The notes: generated from the sequence alone by a model not told the origin. DNA of 36,301 nt from Streptosporangiaceae bacterium (GCA_030038015.1 JASHPR010000608.1:1-36301); one strand, 5' to 3'. Positions 7,608-16,689 are shown, counted from the stretch's first letter. A program made the numbers and translations.

Positions 7608-9416
7608 GTGCGTGGTTTGAAGCTCGGTCCGATCACCGCAGGCAGGGTCGGCTACGCGGTCGCGTGCGTGGCCTCTGCTATCACCCTGGTGGTGGCCGGC
7701 TACGCCCACGAGGTCGTTGGCCTGGCCGACGTGCTCGGCGGCGGCGTCGGGCTCGGCAGCGCTCCGTCTGTCGGCGCGATGAACATCCTGGTGATGGGGC
7801 TGGAGAGCCGGACCACCTTCCAGGGGCAGGATCTGTCGGTCCGGCAGCTCACCGAGACGCACTCGGGCAGCGAGTCGGCGGTCGAGGCCGGCCTTGAGGG
7901 CTCGCAGGACACTGACACGCTGATCCTGATCCACATCTTCGCCGGCGGGCAGAAGGCGGTCGGCTTCTCGATCCCCCGTGACGACGTCGTCAACTACCCG
8001 CACGCCACCTACGACGGGCTCACCGAGGGCAAGATCGACGCGGCCTACGCCTTCGCCTACGACGCGTCGCTCGACCAGACATACGACTCCAGCATGACCC
8101 AGGCCCAGCGGTACCTGGCCGCCAACCAGGCGGGCCAGCTGTTCGAGGTCCAGACCGTCGAGTCGGTGACCGGTGTGCACATCGACCATTTCGTCGAGTC
8201 GAACATCATCGGCTTCTACGAGCTGGCCCAGCAGTTCGGCGGGCTGGAGGTCTGCATCCAGCCGGCCCCGGCCCAGGGCGGCCTGCCCGCCGGGGCGAAC
8301 CTGACCGACAACGATCCGCTCACCGGCACCGACAACTCGGGGTTCGACGCCTACGCCGACGGCTACAACGCGAAGAAGGGCGGCAGGCAGTACCTGCACC
8401 TGCCGGCGGCGCAGTCACTGGCCTACGTCCGGTCGCGCGACACCCTGCCGGGGGTCGACATCGGCCGTACCGCCCGGCAGCAGGCCGCCATTGAGTACAT
8501 CGTGTGGAAGCTGAAGACCAGCGGCGTGCTGAGCGACGTCGGCGCGCTCACCACCCTGCTGAGCAACGCGCAAAGCTACCTCATGTACGACAGCGGCTGG
8601 AACCTGATCGGGTTCGCGCAGGCCATGCGCGCGCTGTCCCCCACCAACCTCAGCCTCGGCACGCTGCCCGAGATATCGACGAACGACGTCTACATCCCCG
8701 GCTACCCGGGCCTGCAGAGCGCGAACTACATCGACGTGCCGCAGATCCAGCAGCAGGTCTACGAGGCGTTCTACGGGTCGTCGGTGATCCCGTCGACGGC
8801 CTCGTCGGTGACCGTGGATGTCTACGACGGCAGCGGCACCGACGGGCTGGCCGCGGACGTCTCGCAGGACCTCGTCGCGATGGGCTACAAGGCCGGCGCC
8901 GCCCAGAACTCCTCCTCCCAGTCGCAGCCGGTCGGCGACGACACCGAGGTCTTCTACGGTGCGGGCAGCGCCGCCGACGCGAACGCGCAGGTGATCGCCG
9001 ACGTCATGGGCGTGCAATCCGCCACCCCGCTGTCGTCGCTGCCGGCCGGCCATGTGGAGGTGCTGCTCGGCTCCCAGGTCACCGCGCAGGCACCGGGGCT
9101 GGAGATGTTTGGCGCGGACAGCGTCAACGCCTCGGACTACGTCAGCGCCGCAGAGCAGAACGACCAGTCCGTCCCGGCGAACGCGCAGGCCGCTGCCAAC
9201 GCCGGCTCGCAGTCGGATGTGCCCGCCTACTCCCAGGCGCAGAGCACGCCTTCCGCGTCCGCGTCGTCCGGCTCTGCTGCCCCGTCTGGCTCCCCTGGCT
9301 CGTCCAAGCCGGGCTCCGTTCCCGAGAATTCCTCGTCAAGCCCTGCAAAGAAGCCGGCCAGCAGCTCGTCCTCGACCCCGAACCCGCCGTACGGCCTCAC
9401 GACCTGCCCGTACTAG
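7608..9416 (+). CDS. LCP (LytR-CpsA-Psr) family protein with LytR_C domain
   Basis: This 602-residue protein is anchored by one N-terminal membrane helix (about 14-33). The LCP domain follows, with MNILVMGLESR, DTDTLILIHIFAGGQKAVGF then SIPRDD, and the RSRDTLPGVDIGRTARQQ block. These hold the conserved Asp/Arg residues that bind the pyrophosphate of a polyprenyl-linked polymer. LCP enzymes transfer wall teichoic acid, arabinogalactan or capsule-like polymers to peptidoglycan on the outer face of the membrane. A LytR_C domain (about 398-455, SVTVDVYDGSGTDGLAADVS) is followed by a second ALPAGHVEVLLG-type segment and a long Ser/Ala/Pro tail. GTG 7608 was chosen because GGGGGAG lies seven bases upstream. 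The TTG at 7602 is too close to it. Confidence 0.9.
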   Translation: MRGLKLGPITAGRVGYAVACVASAITLVVAGYAHEVVGLADVLGGGVGLGSAPSVGAMNILVMGLESRTTFQGQDLSVRQLTETHSGSESAVEAGLEGSQDTDTLILIHIFAGGQKAVGFSIPRDDVVNYPHATYDGLTEGKIDAAYAFAYDASLDQTYDSSMTQAQRYLAANQAGQLFEVQTVESVTGVHIDHFVESNIIGFYELAQQFGGLEVCIQPAPAQGGLPAGANLTDNDPLTGTDNSGFDAYADGYNAKKGGRQYLHLPAAQSLAYVRSRDTLPGVDIGRTARQQAAIEYIVWKLKTSGVLSDVGALTTLLSNAQSYLMYDSGWNLIGFAQAMRALSPTNLSLGTLPEISTNDVYIPGYPGLQSANYIDVPQIQQQVYEAFYGSSVIPSTASSVTVDVYDGSGTDGLAADVSQDLVAMGYKAGAAQNSSSQSQPVGDDTEVFYGAGSAADANAQVIADVMGVQSATPLSSLPAGHVEVLLGSQVTAQAPGLEMFGADSVNASDYVSAAEQNDQSVPANAQAAANAGSQSDVPAYSQAQSTPSASASSGSAAPSGSPGSSKPGSVPENSSSSPAKKPASSSSSTPNPPYGLTTCPY

Positions 9417-9810
9417 TACCGTCGCCGCGCCCGCACGACCGACAACGCCAATGGGCAGCCAGCCTCGTTATCCGAGGCCAAGGCACGCCGACCAGCCAGC
9501 AGCCATGGCCGCGCGATCCGGGGCTGCTTCCTTTTTCGGCCAGGCGCTTGTCACCTCACCAGCCAGGCATGCCACTTTGCCGGCCGCTCTGGTGATGACA
9601 TCCCGATCCTGACCGCGGCCCCCTACACGGCGATCACCAGGGTGGACATGGCCGACGACGACCGTGGCGTGCCCCTGGGGGGTGCGGCACCGGGCTGCCT
9701 GAAGCTTGCCAGGCTCACCTTGGAGGAATCCGGACGGTCCAGCGGCGCATCGGCGGCCGGCCGGCCCGGCCCTGCGCGGCGCGCCAGCCGGTGGGGTCGC
9801 GCCAGATGTG
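9417..9810. other. Intergenic region between convergent genes
   Basis: About 390 bp between the ends of the LCP and DUF6542 genes. No family-like frame, tRNA or strong hairpin was found. A minus-strand frame at 9623-9919 mostly overlaps the DUF6542 gene and has no motif. Confidence 0.4.
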
Positions 9811-10317
9811 CTACGGCGAGGAGCGCTCGCCCAGCGTGCTGAGCAGCCGCCGGGCTATGGCGATCAGTACCGCCAGCGCGGTGGCGGCGGTCATCGCGGG
9901 GAACCCGCTGGCGAGCCACTGCACGGCGCTGAGCGTCAGCGCGGTCCGCGAGGTATCGACCGCGTGGTCGTGGATGAGCCCGGCGATGGCGGCCGCTGCC
10001 GCGTACGCGAGTGCGGGCACCGGGATGATCGCGTAGGCCGAGCGAGCCCTGACGCTGGTCCCGGCGGCCACCGTGCCCCCGGCGATGAAGATGCCCAGCG
10101 CCCGGCCGGGGTCGCGGTGGGAGGCCACCGTGAACGCCGCGCCGAGCAGGGCGGCGGCCAGCACCATCAGCACGCCGGCCCAGGCCGGGTGGCGGCCCCA
10201 GCCGAGCATCCTCCTGGGCTCGCCAGCACCGGCTTCGGGCTTGCGCGTACCCAAGCCAGCCTGGTCACCTCGGTCAGCGGCCTGGCTTGCCCTGCTCTGG
10301 CCCGGTGGCTCCAGCAC
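9811..10317 (-). CDS. DUF6542-like integral membrane protein
   Basis: Up to 168 residues. An Arg/Pro/Gly-rich cytoplasmic N-terminus is followed by four predicted membrane helices: WAGVLMVLAAALLGAAFTV, LGIFIAGGTVAAGTSV, AYAIIPVPALAYAAAAAIAG and ALTLSAVQWLASGFPAMTAA extended by TALAVLIAIA. The pattern of a variable basic tail, four helices, a short periplasmic loop before the last helix and a basic RRLLSTLGE end matches the actinobacterial DUF6542 family, whose function is unknown. The start is uncertain. GTG 10317 has GGGGAGGG almost adjacent, and ATG 10209 has AGGAGG directly abutting, so neither spacing is ideal. It is convergent with the LCP gene. Confidence 0.7.
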   Translation of the reverse strand: MLEPPGQSRASQAADRGDQAGLGTRKPEAGAGEPRRMLGWGRHPAWAGVLMVLAAALLGAAFTVASHRDPGRALGIFIAGGTVAAGTSVRARSAYAIIPVPALAYAAAAAIAGLIHDHAVDTSRTALTLSAVQWLASGFPAMTAATALAVLIAIARRLLSTLGERSSP

Positions 10318-11349
10318 CCCTCCCCGGCATCCTTCTGCCTGCCTTGCCGGCCAGGAACATCCAGGCGGGTCAGGCGGCTCGCCTTGCGGATGCGCTCAGG
10401 CTTTCTTCAGGCCTGGCAAGTACTTGCCCGCAAGCCTAATAGCCGGCCGAAGCAGGACAGGCCGAGCGGGAAGTATGCCGGATCGTGACCCAGGATCTCC
10501 GCCGGCCTAGCCGCCTGCACGAGTCCCCGAAGGCGCCGCTGGGCCATGCGCGCGACCAAGCAGCAAGGCAGCCCGCGAAGCCAACGCAGATTTCCCGGAT
10601 CTGCGCGCAGCGAACGGTGACTCCCGTGCCAGCGGAACTACTCCAGATCGGCGGGTACGCGCGCGCCCTAGGCCTCGCCGTCCGTTACGCTAAGTGGTCG
10701 GTTTGCCTGCGATCCTCGCCGAACTGTGCCGAATCGTCCTCAGTTAATTCAGCCGTTGGATGTTCAAATAACGGGGACGGTAACAGTTATCCACAGCAGG
10801 AGCCTGCGGTCCGTTCCGAAGATCCGCCGGAGCGCCGGCCATCTCCGTGGTCAGTCCGGTTATCGCGTCCCTGAGCCGGCGTTCCATCTCCATTTTGAAT
10901 AACCGGCTCCAGAAAGCCGGAGGCCCTGGTTGCCAGCTCAGCGCCGCTGAGGTGCAGGCGCTGGCAGATGCTGTGCAAGTGCTGTGTGCCGGCTCTCCCA
11001 ACGGCCGCGTCGATGTCCCCGGGCTCACGTCGAGTTCCCTGGCGAGGTGCCTGTCGCCTGTCCGGCTGGCATCACCCAGGTTGGCTGCCCGACCGGCCGG
11101 GCGCATCACCCTCCAGGAGGGTGACCGCCCGCATGCCTTCCAGGGCCTCGCACAGGGCCTGCCGCCTCGCGCTGGACGGTGCCTTGCTGGCGATCACCCC
11201 GCCTGGGTGATGCGGCACTGACCTTCTGGATGCGAGCGTGGCGGGTGCGCCGAGCGGGAACACGCGACCAGCCGAGCGGGAAGGCACGAGCGGCCGAGCG
11301 GGAACGCACGAGCGGGAGCGCATCTGACCAACCGAAATGAGGGGCAACT
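10318..11349. other. Long intergenic region upstream of the GH15 gene
   Basis: About 1 kb. Open frames on both strands (for example 10744-11109 minus and 10847-11221 plus) contain no recognised family and contradict each other, so none is called. One perfect DnaA-box-like TTATCCACA is at 10787-10795, within a locally AT-richer stretch (about 10735-10795). The 12-mer GCCGAGCGGGAA occurs once at 10461 and three times at 22-bp spacing at 11249-11304. The region may once have held a gene now decayed. Confidence 0.4.
11249..11304. repeat. Three 12-bp boxes at 22-bp spacing upstream of the GH15 gene
   Basis: GCCGAGCGGGAA is present identically at 11249-11260, 11271-11282 and 11293-11304, a strict 22-bp period (about two helical turns). 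A partial copy CGAGCGGGA lies at 11309. The array ends 46 bp before the GH15 start codon and is oriented toward it. Such phased direct repeats often serve as operators or activator sites, but that role is inferred. An isolated identical copy lies at 10461-10472. Confidence 0.6.
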
Positions 11350-13221
11350 GTGGACCGCTACCCTGACATCAGTAATCACGGCCTCATCGGTGACCTGCAT
11401 ACGGCAGCGCTGGTGGCCACGGACGGCACGGTCGATTTCTTCTGCTGCCCGCGGTTCGATTCGCCGAGCGTGTTCTGCTCGCTGCTGGATGCCGACAAGG
11501 GCGGCTATTGCCGCATCTCGCCTGCGACCGATAGTTACGTGTCGAAGCAGCTGTACTTCCCGAACACCGCGATGCTGATCACCCGGTTTATGACCCCGGA
11601 CGGCGTCGGTGAGGTTCTCGACTTCATGCCAGTCATCGAGGGGCCGCCGACCGACCGGCACCGGCTGGTCCGGCATCTGCGGGTGGCTCGCGGCACCATG
11701 AAGTTTGTGGTCGAGATCGAGCCGCGGTTCGACTACGGCCGCGCCAGCCACACCGTCGAAGTAAGCGACGCGGGCGCGGTGTTCCGCACCGCGAGTGGCA
11801 TGGAACTGACGGTGCACACCGCGGTACGGCGGGAGGCGGACGAGGGCCGGGCCAGCATCGAGCGCACCGAGAACGGGCTGCGCGCGACGATTACCATGCG
11901 CGAGGGCCAGAGCGGCCGCGGCGTCGTGCTGGAGTCCATGGGGGGCCAGCCGGAAGTGCTGCAGCCAGCCGAGCTGCAGCGGCTCGCGGACGACACCGCC
12001 GCCTACTGGAAGAACTGGCTGAACCAGTCCACTTACACCGGCCGGTGGCGGGAGATGGTGACCCGGTCGGCGATGACCCTCAAGCTGATGACCTACCAGC
12101 CCACCGGCGCGCCGGTCGCGGCGGCGACGTTCGGGCTGCCCGAGCAGGCCGGCGGCGAGCGGAACTGGGACTACCGGTTCACCTGGATCCGGGACGGGTC
12201 GCTGACCATGCACGCCCTGTCCAACCTGGGATACCTGGAGGAGGCCGCCCGGTTCGGCGCCTGGATGCGGGACCGGGTGACCGAAGGCGCCGCCGCGGAC
12301 GGCGCCAGCCCGCTCAAGATCATGTACCGGGTGGACGGTTCGTCCGACCTGACCGAGGAGATCCTCGACCACTTCGAGGGCTGGCGCGGATCCCGGCCAG
12401 TGCGGATCGGCAACGGCGCGGCCGACCAGCTCCAGCTCGACATCTACGGCGAGGCAGCCGACACGATCCTGGCCGGCGATGACGCTGGGCTGCCGATCGC
12501 CTACGAGGGCTGGCTGGCGCTCACCAAGATCGTCGACTGGGTCGCCGACAACTGGGACCAGCCTGACGAGGGTGTCTGGGAGACCCGCGGCGGCCGCAAG
12601 GACTTCACCTACGGCCGGTTCCAGTGCTGGGTCGCCCTCGACCGGGCGATCAAGCTAGCCCAACGGCACGGCCGCCCGGCGGACACCGCGAAATGGACAG
12701 CCGCCAGGGACCAGCTGTACAAGCAGGTCATGACCCGCGGCTGGAAGGACAAGATCAAGGCGTTCACCCAGCACTATGACACCGATGTGCTGGACTCTTC
12801 GCTGCTGCTCATGCCGCTGGAGGACTTCATCTCGCCCACCGACCCGCGGTGGCTGTCCACCCTGGACGCCATGAACAAGGAGCTGGTTTCCGACAGCCTG
12901 GTCTACCGCTACAACCCGGCCGCCTCGCCCGACGGCCTGCACGGCGACGAGGGGACGTTCTCCCTCTGCACCTTCCTGTACGTCGATGCCCTCGCCAGGG
13001 CAGGACGGCTCGACGACGCCGTGCTCATCTTCGAGAAGATGTTCACCTACGGAAACCACCTCGGCCTGTACTCCGAGGAGATCGGGTCCACCGGCGAGCA
13101 GCTTGGCAACTTCCCGCAGGCCTTCACCCACCTGTCGCTGATCAACTCGGCCATCACCCTCAACCGTGAGCTCGACCGGCGCGCACGCCTGCGCGAGCCG
13201 GCAGCGGCGGTAGCGCGCTAG
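11350..13221 (+). CDS. Glycoside hydrolase family 15 protein (glucoamylase/trehalase-like)
   Basis: This 623-residue cytoplasmic protein has the bacterial GH15 layout. An N-terminal beta-sandwich (YPDISNHGLIGDLHTAALV, GTVDFFCCPRFDSPSVFCSL) is followed by an (alpha/alpha)6 barrel with NWDYRFTWIRDGSLTMHAL, GVWETRGGRKDFTYGRFQCW and GLYSEEIGSTGEQLGNFPQA. The likely acid and base glutamates are Glu411 (VWETRGG) and Glu576 or Glu577 (LYSEEI), by position in the family. Relatives hydrolyse alpha-glucosidic bonds in starch-like oligosaccharides or trehalose, and the exact substrate is not predictable. There is no signal peptide. GTG 11350 is supported by GAGGGG about six bases upstream. The phased repeats at 11249-11304 may regulate it. 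Confidence 0.93.
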   Translation: MDRYPDISNHGLIGDLHTAALVATDGTVDFFCCPRFDSPSVFCSLLDADKGGYCRISPATDSYVSKQLYFPNTAMLITRFMTPDGVGEVLDFMPVIEGPPTDRHRLVRHLRVARGTMKFVVEIEPRFDYGRASHTVEVSDAGAVFRTASGMELTVHTAVRREADEGRASIERTENGLRATITMREGQSGRGVVLESMGGQPEVLQPAELQRLADDTAAYWKNWLNQSTYTGRWREMVTRSAMTLKLMTYQPTGAPVAAATFGLPEQAGGERNWDYRFTWIRDGSLTMHALSNLGYLEEAARFGAWMRDRVTEGAAADGASPLKIMYRVDGSSDLTEEILDHFEGWRGSRPVRIGNGAADQLQLDIYGEAADTILAGDDAGLPIAYEGWLALTKIVDWVADNWDQPDEGVWETRGGRKDFTYGRFQCWVALDRAIKLAQRHGRPADTAKWTAARDQLYKQVMTRGWKDKIKAFTQHYDTDVLDSSLLLMPLEDFISPTDPRWLSTLDAMNKELVSDSLVYRYNPAASPDGLHGDEGTFSLCTFLYVDALARAGRLDDAVLIFEKMFTYGNHLGLYSEEIGSTGEQLGNFPQAFTHLSLINSAITLNRELDRRARLREPAAAVAR

Positions 13222-13385
13222 CTGGCGGCGCTGTCCGCAGGCACGTCGGCGGCTGGCGGTGCGGCTGACCCGGGCAGCGTCGACGGCAGCGCACTCCACG
13301 CGTGACGGCGCTCCGGGGCACACGGGCGCAGGCCTGCAGCGGCGGGCGCGGCGACCGCCGGCCGCTGGCAGGCCGGCTCGCGGTG

Positions 13386-14270
13386 CTAGGCGGCAGGCAG
13401 GGCGTGAGCGACGTGATGGATAAGAGCCCCGGCTGCCGGGCTGTGGCTCCGCCCGGGTGACCAGACGAGGTCGAGACGGGACCGGACCTCGGGGCTGAGG
13501 CCGATCGCACGCAGCGTCTCCGCGGAGGCGTCGGCGACCGAGGACGGAAGGATGGCGACGCCCAGTCCCTCAGCGGCCAGCTGAGCGACCATGGAAAGGG
13601 CGCTCGCCTCGAAAACGACGTTCGGGCGGACGCCCTGGCGTGCGCAGGCAGCATCGAACGCCGAGCGGACACCGGTGCCGCCGGGGAGGCTGATGACCGG
13701 CACCCCGTCCAGTGCCGCCATGCCGATGGTGCGGCGGGGAGCCAGCGGGTGGGAGAGCGGGACCGCGGCCACAAGGGCCTCGTCCACCACGGGGAAGGAC
13801 GCGACGTCGCCCGCGCGCTCTCCGGTCACTCCTGCCAGCGCCAGGTCCAGGCCGCCCGTGCGGACGCCTTCCATGAGCCGCTCGGAGGTGTCCTCGCTGA
13901 GGCCAATCCGGATACCCGGGTAACGAGCGTGGAAGCCAGCGAGCAATCGGGCCAGGACCGGCAGCGAACAGCCGCTCACCATCCCGATGGCCACGCTGCC
14001 CCGGACCAGGCCCGTGAGCTGATCGACCGCGAGACGGGCGCCTCTTGCGGCGTCAAGCGCTGCCCGGGCGTACGGCAGGACGGCAGCACCCACAGCGGTC
14101 AGGCGCACGCTCCGCCCGGAGCGGTCGAACAGCGGCTGGCCGAGCTCCCGCTCCAGCTGGCGCACCTGGGCGCTGATCCCCGGCTGCGTCACGTTGACCC
14201 GCGCCGCCGCCCGGGTGAAGTTCGCCTCCTCGGCGACGGCCACGACGTACTCAAGCTGACGCAGCTCCAT
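13386..14270 (-). CDS. LysR-type transcriptional regulator
   Basis: This 294-residue protein has a winged helix-turn-helix at residues 1-60 (MELRQLEYVVAVAEEANFTR, then AAARVNVTQPGISAQVRQLE). A LysR substrate-binding domain covers about 88-290, with SVAIGMVSGCSLPVLARLLA and LAAEGLGVAILPSSVA. It would bind a small effector and act on its own promoter and the divergent gene. It is transcribed away from the NTF2-like gene across a 101-bp AT-rich spacer, the classic LysR arrangement. The start follows the family N-terminus exactly. The effector is unknown. Confidence 0.94.
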   Translation of the reverse strand: MELRQLEYVVAVAEEANFTRAAARVNVTQPGISAQVRQLERELGQPLFDRSGRSVRLTAVGAAVLPYARAALDAARGARLAVDQLTGLVRGSVAIGMVSGCSLPVLARLLAGFHARYPGIRIGLSEDTSERLMEGVRTGGLDLALAGVTGERAGDVASFPVVDEALVAAVPLSHPLAPRRTIGMAALDGVPVISLPGGTGVRSAFDAACARQGVRPNVVFEASALSMVAQLAAEGLGVAILPSSVADASAETLRAIGLSPEVRSRLDLVWSPGRSHSPAAGALIHHVAHALPAA

Positions 14271-14371
14271 AACTGTTAATCATAGATCGGAACATTATCA
14301 ATTGTTAGACTTCTGACGATGGAGCGTCCAGACTGGCGGCAGCGGACCTCTCACCACCATGGAGAACTGAA
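14271..14371. promoter_or_regulatory. Divergent promoter/operator region between the LysR and NTF2-like genes
   Basis: The 101-bp spacer has a sharply AT-rich core (14271-14310). It contains an ATA-N11-TAT dyad at 14282-14298 and the palindrome CAATTG at 14299-14304, next to two related AA(C/T)TGTTA motifs. LysR proteins bind AT-rich interrupted dyads in such spacers, so this is the probable operator. GGAG before the ATG at 14372 gives the NTF2-like gene a ribosome-binding site. Confidence 0.5.
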
Positions 14372-14758
14372 ATGCCGGATCGCCAGAAGGCGGCCACCCC
14401 CGAAGACCTGACCCGGCTGTTTGTCGAGCGCTCGAACGCCAAAGACGCAGACGGGGTGGCCAGCCTCTATGAGGAAGACGCCGTCATCGCCTACCCGCCA
14501 GGGGGCATGACCGCCGGGCGTGACGCGATACGCCAGCTCTGGTCGCAGGTGCTCGCCAGCGCACCGCGCTTCGAGCCGGAGGAGCCCCTGCCTACCTTGC
14601 TGCTCGGCGACATCGCCCTTACGGCGACGATCGCCAAGGATGGGGCGGGCGCACGCGCCCAGGTTGCCCGCCGCCAGGCCGACGGATCGTGGCTTCGTGT
14701 CCTCGACCGGCCAGAGTTCCTTCCCGTCGAGATCCCGGCTGCGCGGCCTTCGACGTAG
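14372..14758 (+). CDS. NTF2-like / SnoaL-like domain protein
   Basis: This 128-residue single-domain protein has the NTF2-like cone fold pattern. An N-terminal helix (PEDLTRLFVERSNAKDADGV) is followed by SLYEEDAVIAYPPGGMTAGR, the helix DAIRQLWSQVL, and antiparallel strands ending GSWLRVLDRPEF. This matches the DUF4440/SnoaL-type group that includes small polyketide cyclases, steroid isomerase-like proteins and many binding-only members. No catalytic residue set was confirmed, so the reaction is unknown. Its divergent LysR neighbour probably controls it. GGAG eight bases upstream supports the start. Confidence 0.8.
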   Translation: MPDRQKAATPEDLTRLFVERSNAKDADGVASLYEEDAVIAYPPGGMTAGRDAIRQLWSQVLASAPRFEPEEPLPTLLLGDIALTATIAKDGAGARAQVARRQADGSWLRVLDRPEFLPVEIPAARPST

Positions 14759-14992
14759 CCGGTGCCCGGATCGCCGGCTGCCGGCGACGGGGAAGCCGCA
14801 CGCCGGCCGCGGCCGCTTCGGCCGTGCCGCCCCGCTTCCGGCAGCCGGCCGTGACAGATGTCACCTTCGGCTCATGACATCGCGGCGTCGCGCCCGCGCC
14901 CCCCGCCGGCGAGACTGGGTTGCAGGCAAACGGACTGCCCCGGCCTGCAGCGGTTCCGGCGCCCCGGCAGGCAGGAGAACGGCAGGTGGCTG

Positions 14993-15421
14993 ATGAACAC
15001 GGCGCAGGACAGCCAGCAGGCCCCGCAGATGAGGGCCTCCGACACCGACCGTGACGAGGTCGTGGCGGCGCTGAGCGAGCACTTCCAGGCGGGCCGGCTG
15101 ACATCGGACGAGCTAGACGAGCGGACCGGGCGCGCCCTGGCCGCGCGGACGCTGGGCGAGCTCGGCGAGCTGATGGCCGATCTTCCCGCCCTGGCGCGTG
15201 CCGTGCAGGGTCCCCCGCCGGCCCGGCCTCGCGGGCCCGGGCACCCGGGGCCGGCGCTGATCGTCCCGCTGCTGGCGGCCGTGGCCGTGGTCGCGCTGGT
15301 GGCCAGCGCCGGCCCCGGCCATCACAGCTGGGCGGCCTGGTGGATCGTGCCCGTCGCGCTGCTGGTGGCGCGGCGGCTGGCGGGCGGGCGCGGCGCCCCG
15401 CGCGGCCCGTGGCGGAACTGA
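14993..15421 (+). CDS. DUF1707 (SHOCT-like) domain membrane protein
   Basis: This 142-residue protein has the DUF1707 domain at residues 13-65: MRASDTDRDEVVAALSEHFQ, then AGRLTSDELDERTGRALAAR and TLGELGELMADLP. A proline-rich linker and two membrane helices follow (ALIVPLLAAVAVVALVASA and AAWWIVPVALLVARRLAGG), with a basic C-terminus. DUF1707 is a common actinobacterial module, usually N-terminal to membrane segments. Its biochemical role is not established. ATG 14993 was chosen because the family domain starts close after it and AGGTGG lies just upstream. In-frame extension to 14858 adds unstructured Arg/Pro residues. Confidence 0.83.
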   Translation: MNTAQDSQQAPQMRASDTDRDEVVAALSEHFQAGRLTSDELDERTGRALAARTLGELGELMADLPALARAVQGPPPARPRGPGHPGPALIVPLLAAVAVVALVASAGPGHHSWAAWWIVPVALLVARRLAGGRGAPRGPWRN

Positions 15422-15633
15422 CCGCGGTGGGTCCATCCTGGTGCGCAGGCACGTGCCAGCGCGGGAGCGGCCACGAACAGAGTGGTCACCGGCTACGACG
15501 AGAATGGCAGCCCGGCGGTCATCCGGCAGGGGGAGCCGCCGGTCGTCGCCCGCGCCGGGAGGCAGGCGGGACCGTCACCGCCGGGACATCGCGTGCGCGA
15601 TGCCGATGAGCCGCCCGGCCCCGGGGACAGGGT

Positions 15634-16689
15634 GTGACCGGCGGTCCCCGGCTGAACTGGGGCCTGGCGGCAGCGTTCGACCCGGAGCGCGCTGGGGGCG
15701 TGCCGCCGGATCTCGCGCGGGTGTTCCAGGTCGCCGGGGAGTCGCTCAATCTGGTGGCCCGGCCGGTGGAGCGCTTCGAGCTCGCGGGCACCCTGAACGG
15801 TCATCAAGGCCACGTGCGATCCGACCGGGCGAAGCAGAACTTTCCCGCCATCTTCGCCCTGGCCGCCGCCGGCCGCTGGGCACGCGAGCCGCTGCGCTCC
15901 CACAGCCGCGCCGCCGCCGCCTCGGCCCTGATCTCGTGGGCCGAGGCCTACCGGCCGGCCGGGAACCCGGTCGACGAGTGGTTCTTCGTCCCGCTGCTGC
16001 AGGCGGTCGACCTGGTGGCGGGCTCGCTCCCGGCGGGAGCGCAGTCCACGCTGCTGAACTGGGCAAAAGAGTTCGCGGCCAGCGGGGACCGTTTCTTTGA
16101 ACGGGTAGCCGGCAACAGCCCGAGCAGGGCCAGCAACTGGACCGCCCGCCGCCTGCTGATCCGCACCGTGGCGTGCACGGTGGCCGGGGAAGGGGCGGCA
16201 CGGGCGGCGGTGCCGGGGCTGCTGCGGGGCTTCGTGGCGCGGAACTACCCGGCCGGCCCGTCCGGCGAGCCGGACGGCCGGACCTTCGACTTCGTGCAGC
16301 GCGACGCCCTGCACTACCACGCCGCCGCCGTGCAGCCGCTCGTCGAGGTGGCGCTGTACGCGCCGGACCTGGTCGGCCGGGACGTCCGGGCGGCGGTGCT
16401 GGCCGGGCTGGAGTTCCTCCGGCCGTTCTTCCTCGGCCAGAAGGAGCATGTCGAGTTCGCCCGCACCTCGGTGGCGTTCGACCGGGAGCGGCGCGACGAC
16501 GGCAACCCCGTGTTCCGGAACGCGCCCTGGGATCCCGCCCGTTCCCGGGTGCTGCTCCGCCTGGCCCGGGCGGCGTTCCCGGAGATCCGCGGCTGGACCG
16601 AGCAGGTCGTCGACGCCCGGTACGATCCCCGGGTCAAGCTGCTGGCGGCCATCTACGGCGAGCCGCAGCGCCGGGCCGGCTGGCCCTAG
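15634..16689 (+). CDS. Alginate-lyase-like (PL5-type) alpha/alpha-barrel protein
   Basis: This 351-residue protein starts at GTG 15634 with GGGGAC upstream. The strongest signature is RDALHYHAAAVQPLVEVALY (from about residue 223, with His227 and His229). It matches the conserved RxxALHYHxxALxPLVxxA motif of PF05426/PL5 alginate lyases. An SNWTARR segment (Asn168, Trp169) sits where the family has its substrate-cleft Asn and aromatic residues. PL5 enzymes cleave polymannuronate by beta-elimination in the periplasm or outside the cell, but no signal peptide is seen here. The enzyme may act on intracellular oligosaccharides, or secretion may be non-classical. The true substrate is unknown. It is convergent with the substrate-binding protein gene, 24 bp away. 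Confidence 0.68.
   Translation: MTGGPRLNWGLAAAFDPERAGGVPPDLARVFQVAGESLNLVARPVERFELAGTLNGHQGHVRSDRAKQNFPAIFALAAAGRWAREPLRSHSRAAAASALISWAEAYRPAGNPVDEWFFVPLLQAVDLVAGSLPAGAQSTLLNWAKEFAASGDRFFERVAGNSPSRASNWTARRLLIRTVACTVAGEGAARAAVPGLLRGFVARNYPAGPSGEPDGRTFDFVQRDALHYHAAAVQPLVEVALYAPDLVGRDVRAAVLAGLEFLRPFFLGQKEHVEFARTSVAFDRERRDDGNPVFRNAPWDPARSRVLLRLARAAFPEIRGWTEQVVDARYDPRVKLLAAIYGEPQRRAGWP

Noticed and set aside
7398-8399. 333-residue minus-strand frame opposite the LCP gene
   Set aside because: It mirrors the LCP codons and shows no independent motif.
10787-10795. Perfect DnaA box TTATCCACA as a possible replication origin
   Set aside because: Only one box was seen, with no cluster of boxes and no dnaA, dnaN or rpmH nearby. 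A single 9-mer is expected by chance or as an isolated binding site.
10744-11221. Overlapping open frames on both strands between 10.7 and 11.2 kb
   Set aside because: No family motif on either strand, no good ribosome-binding site, and the frames conflict. Very GC-rich DNA produces such open frames freely.
15422-15633. Possible extra gene between the DUF1707 and PL5-like genes
   Set aside because: The frames there are short, Arg/Pro-rich and overlap the start of the PL5-like gene, with no motif or ribosome-binding site.
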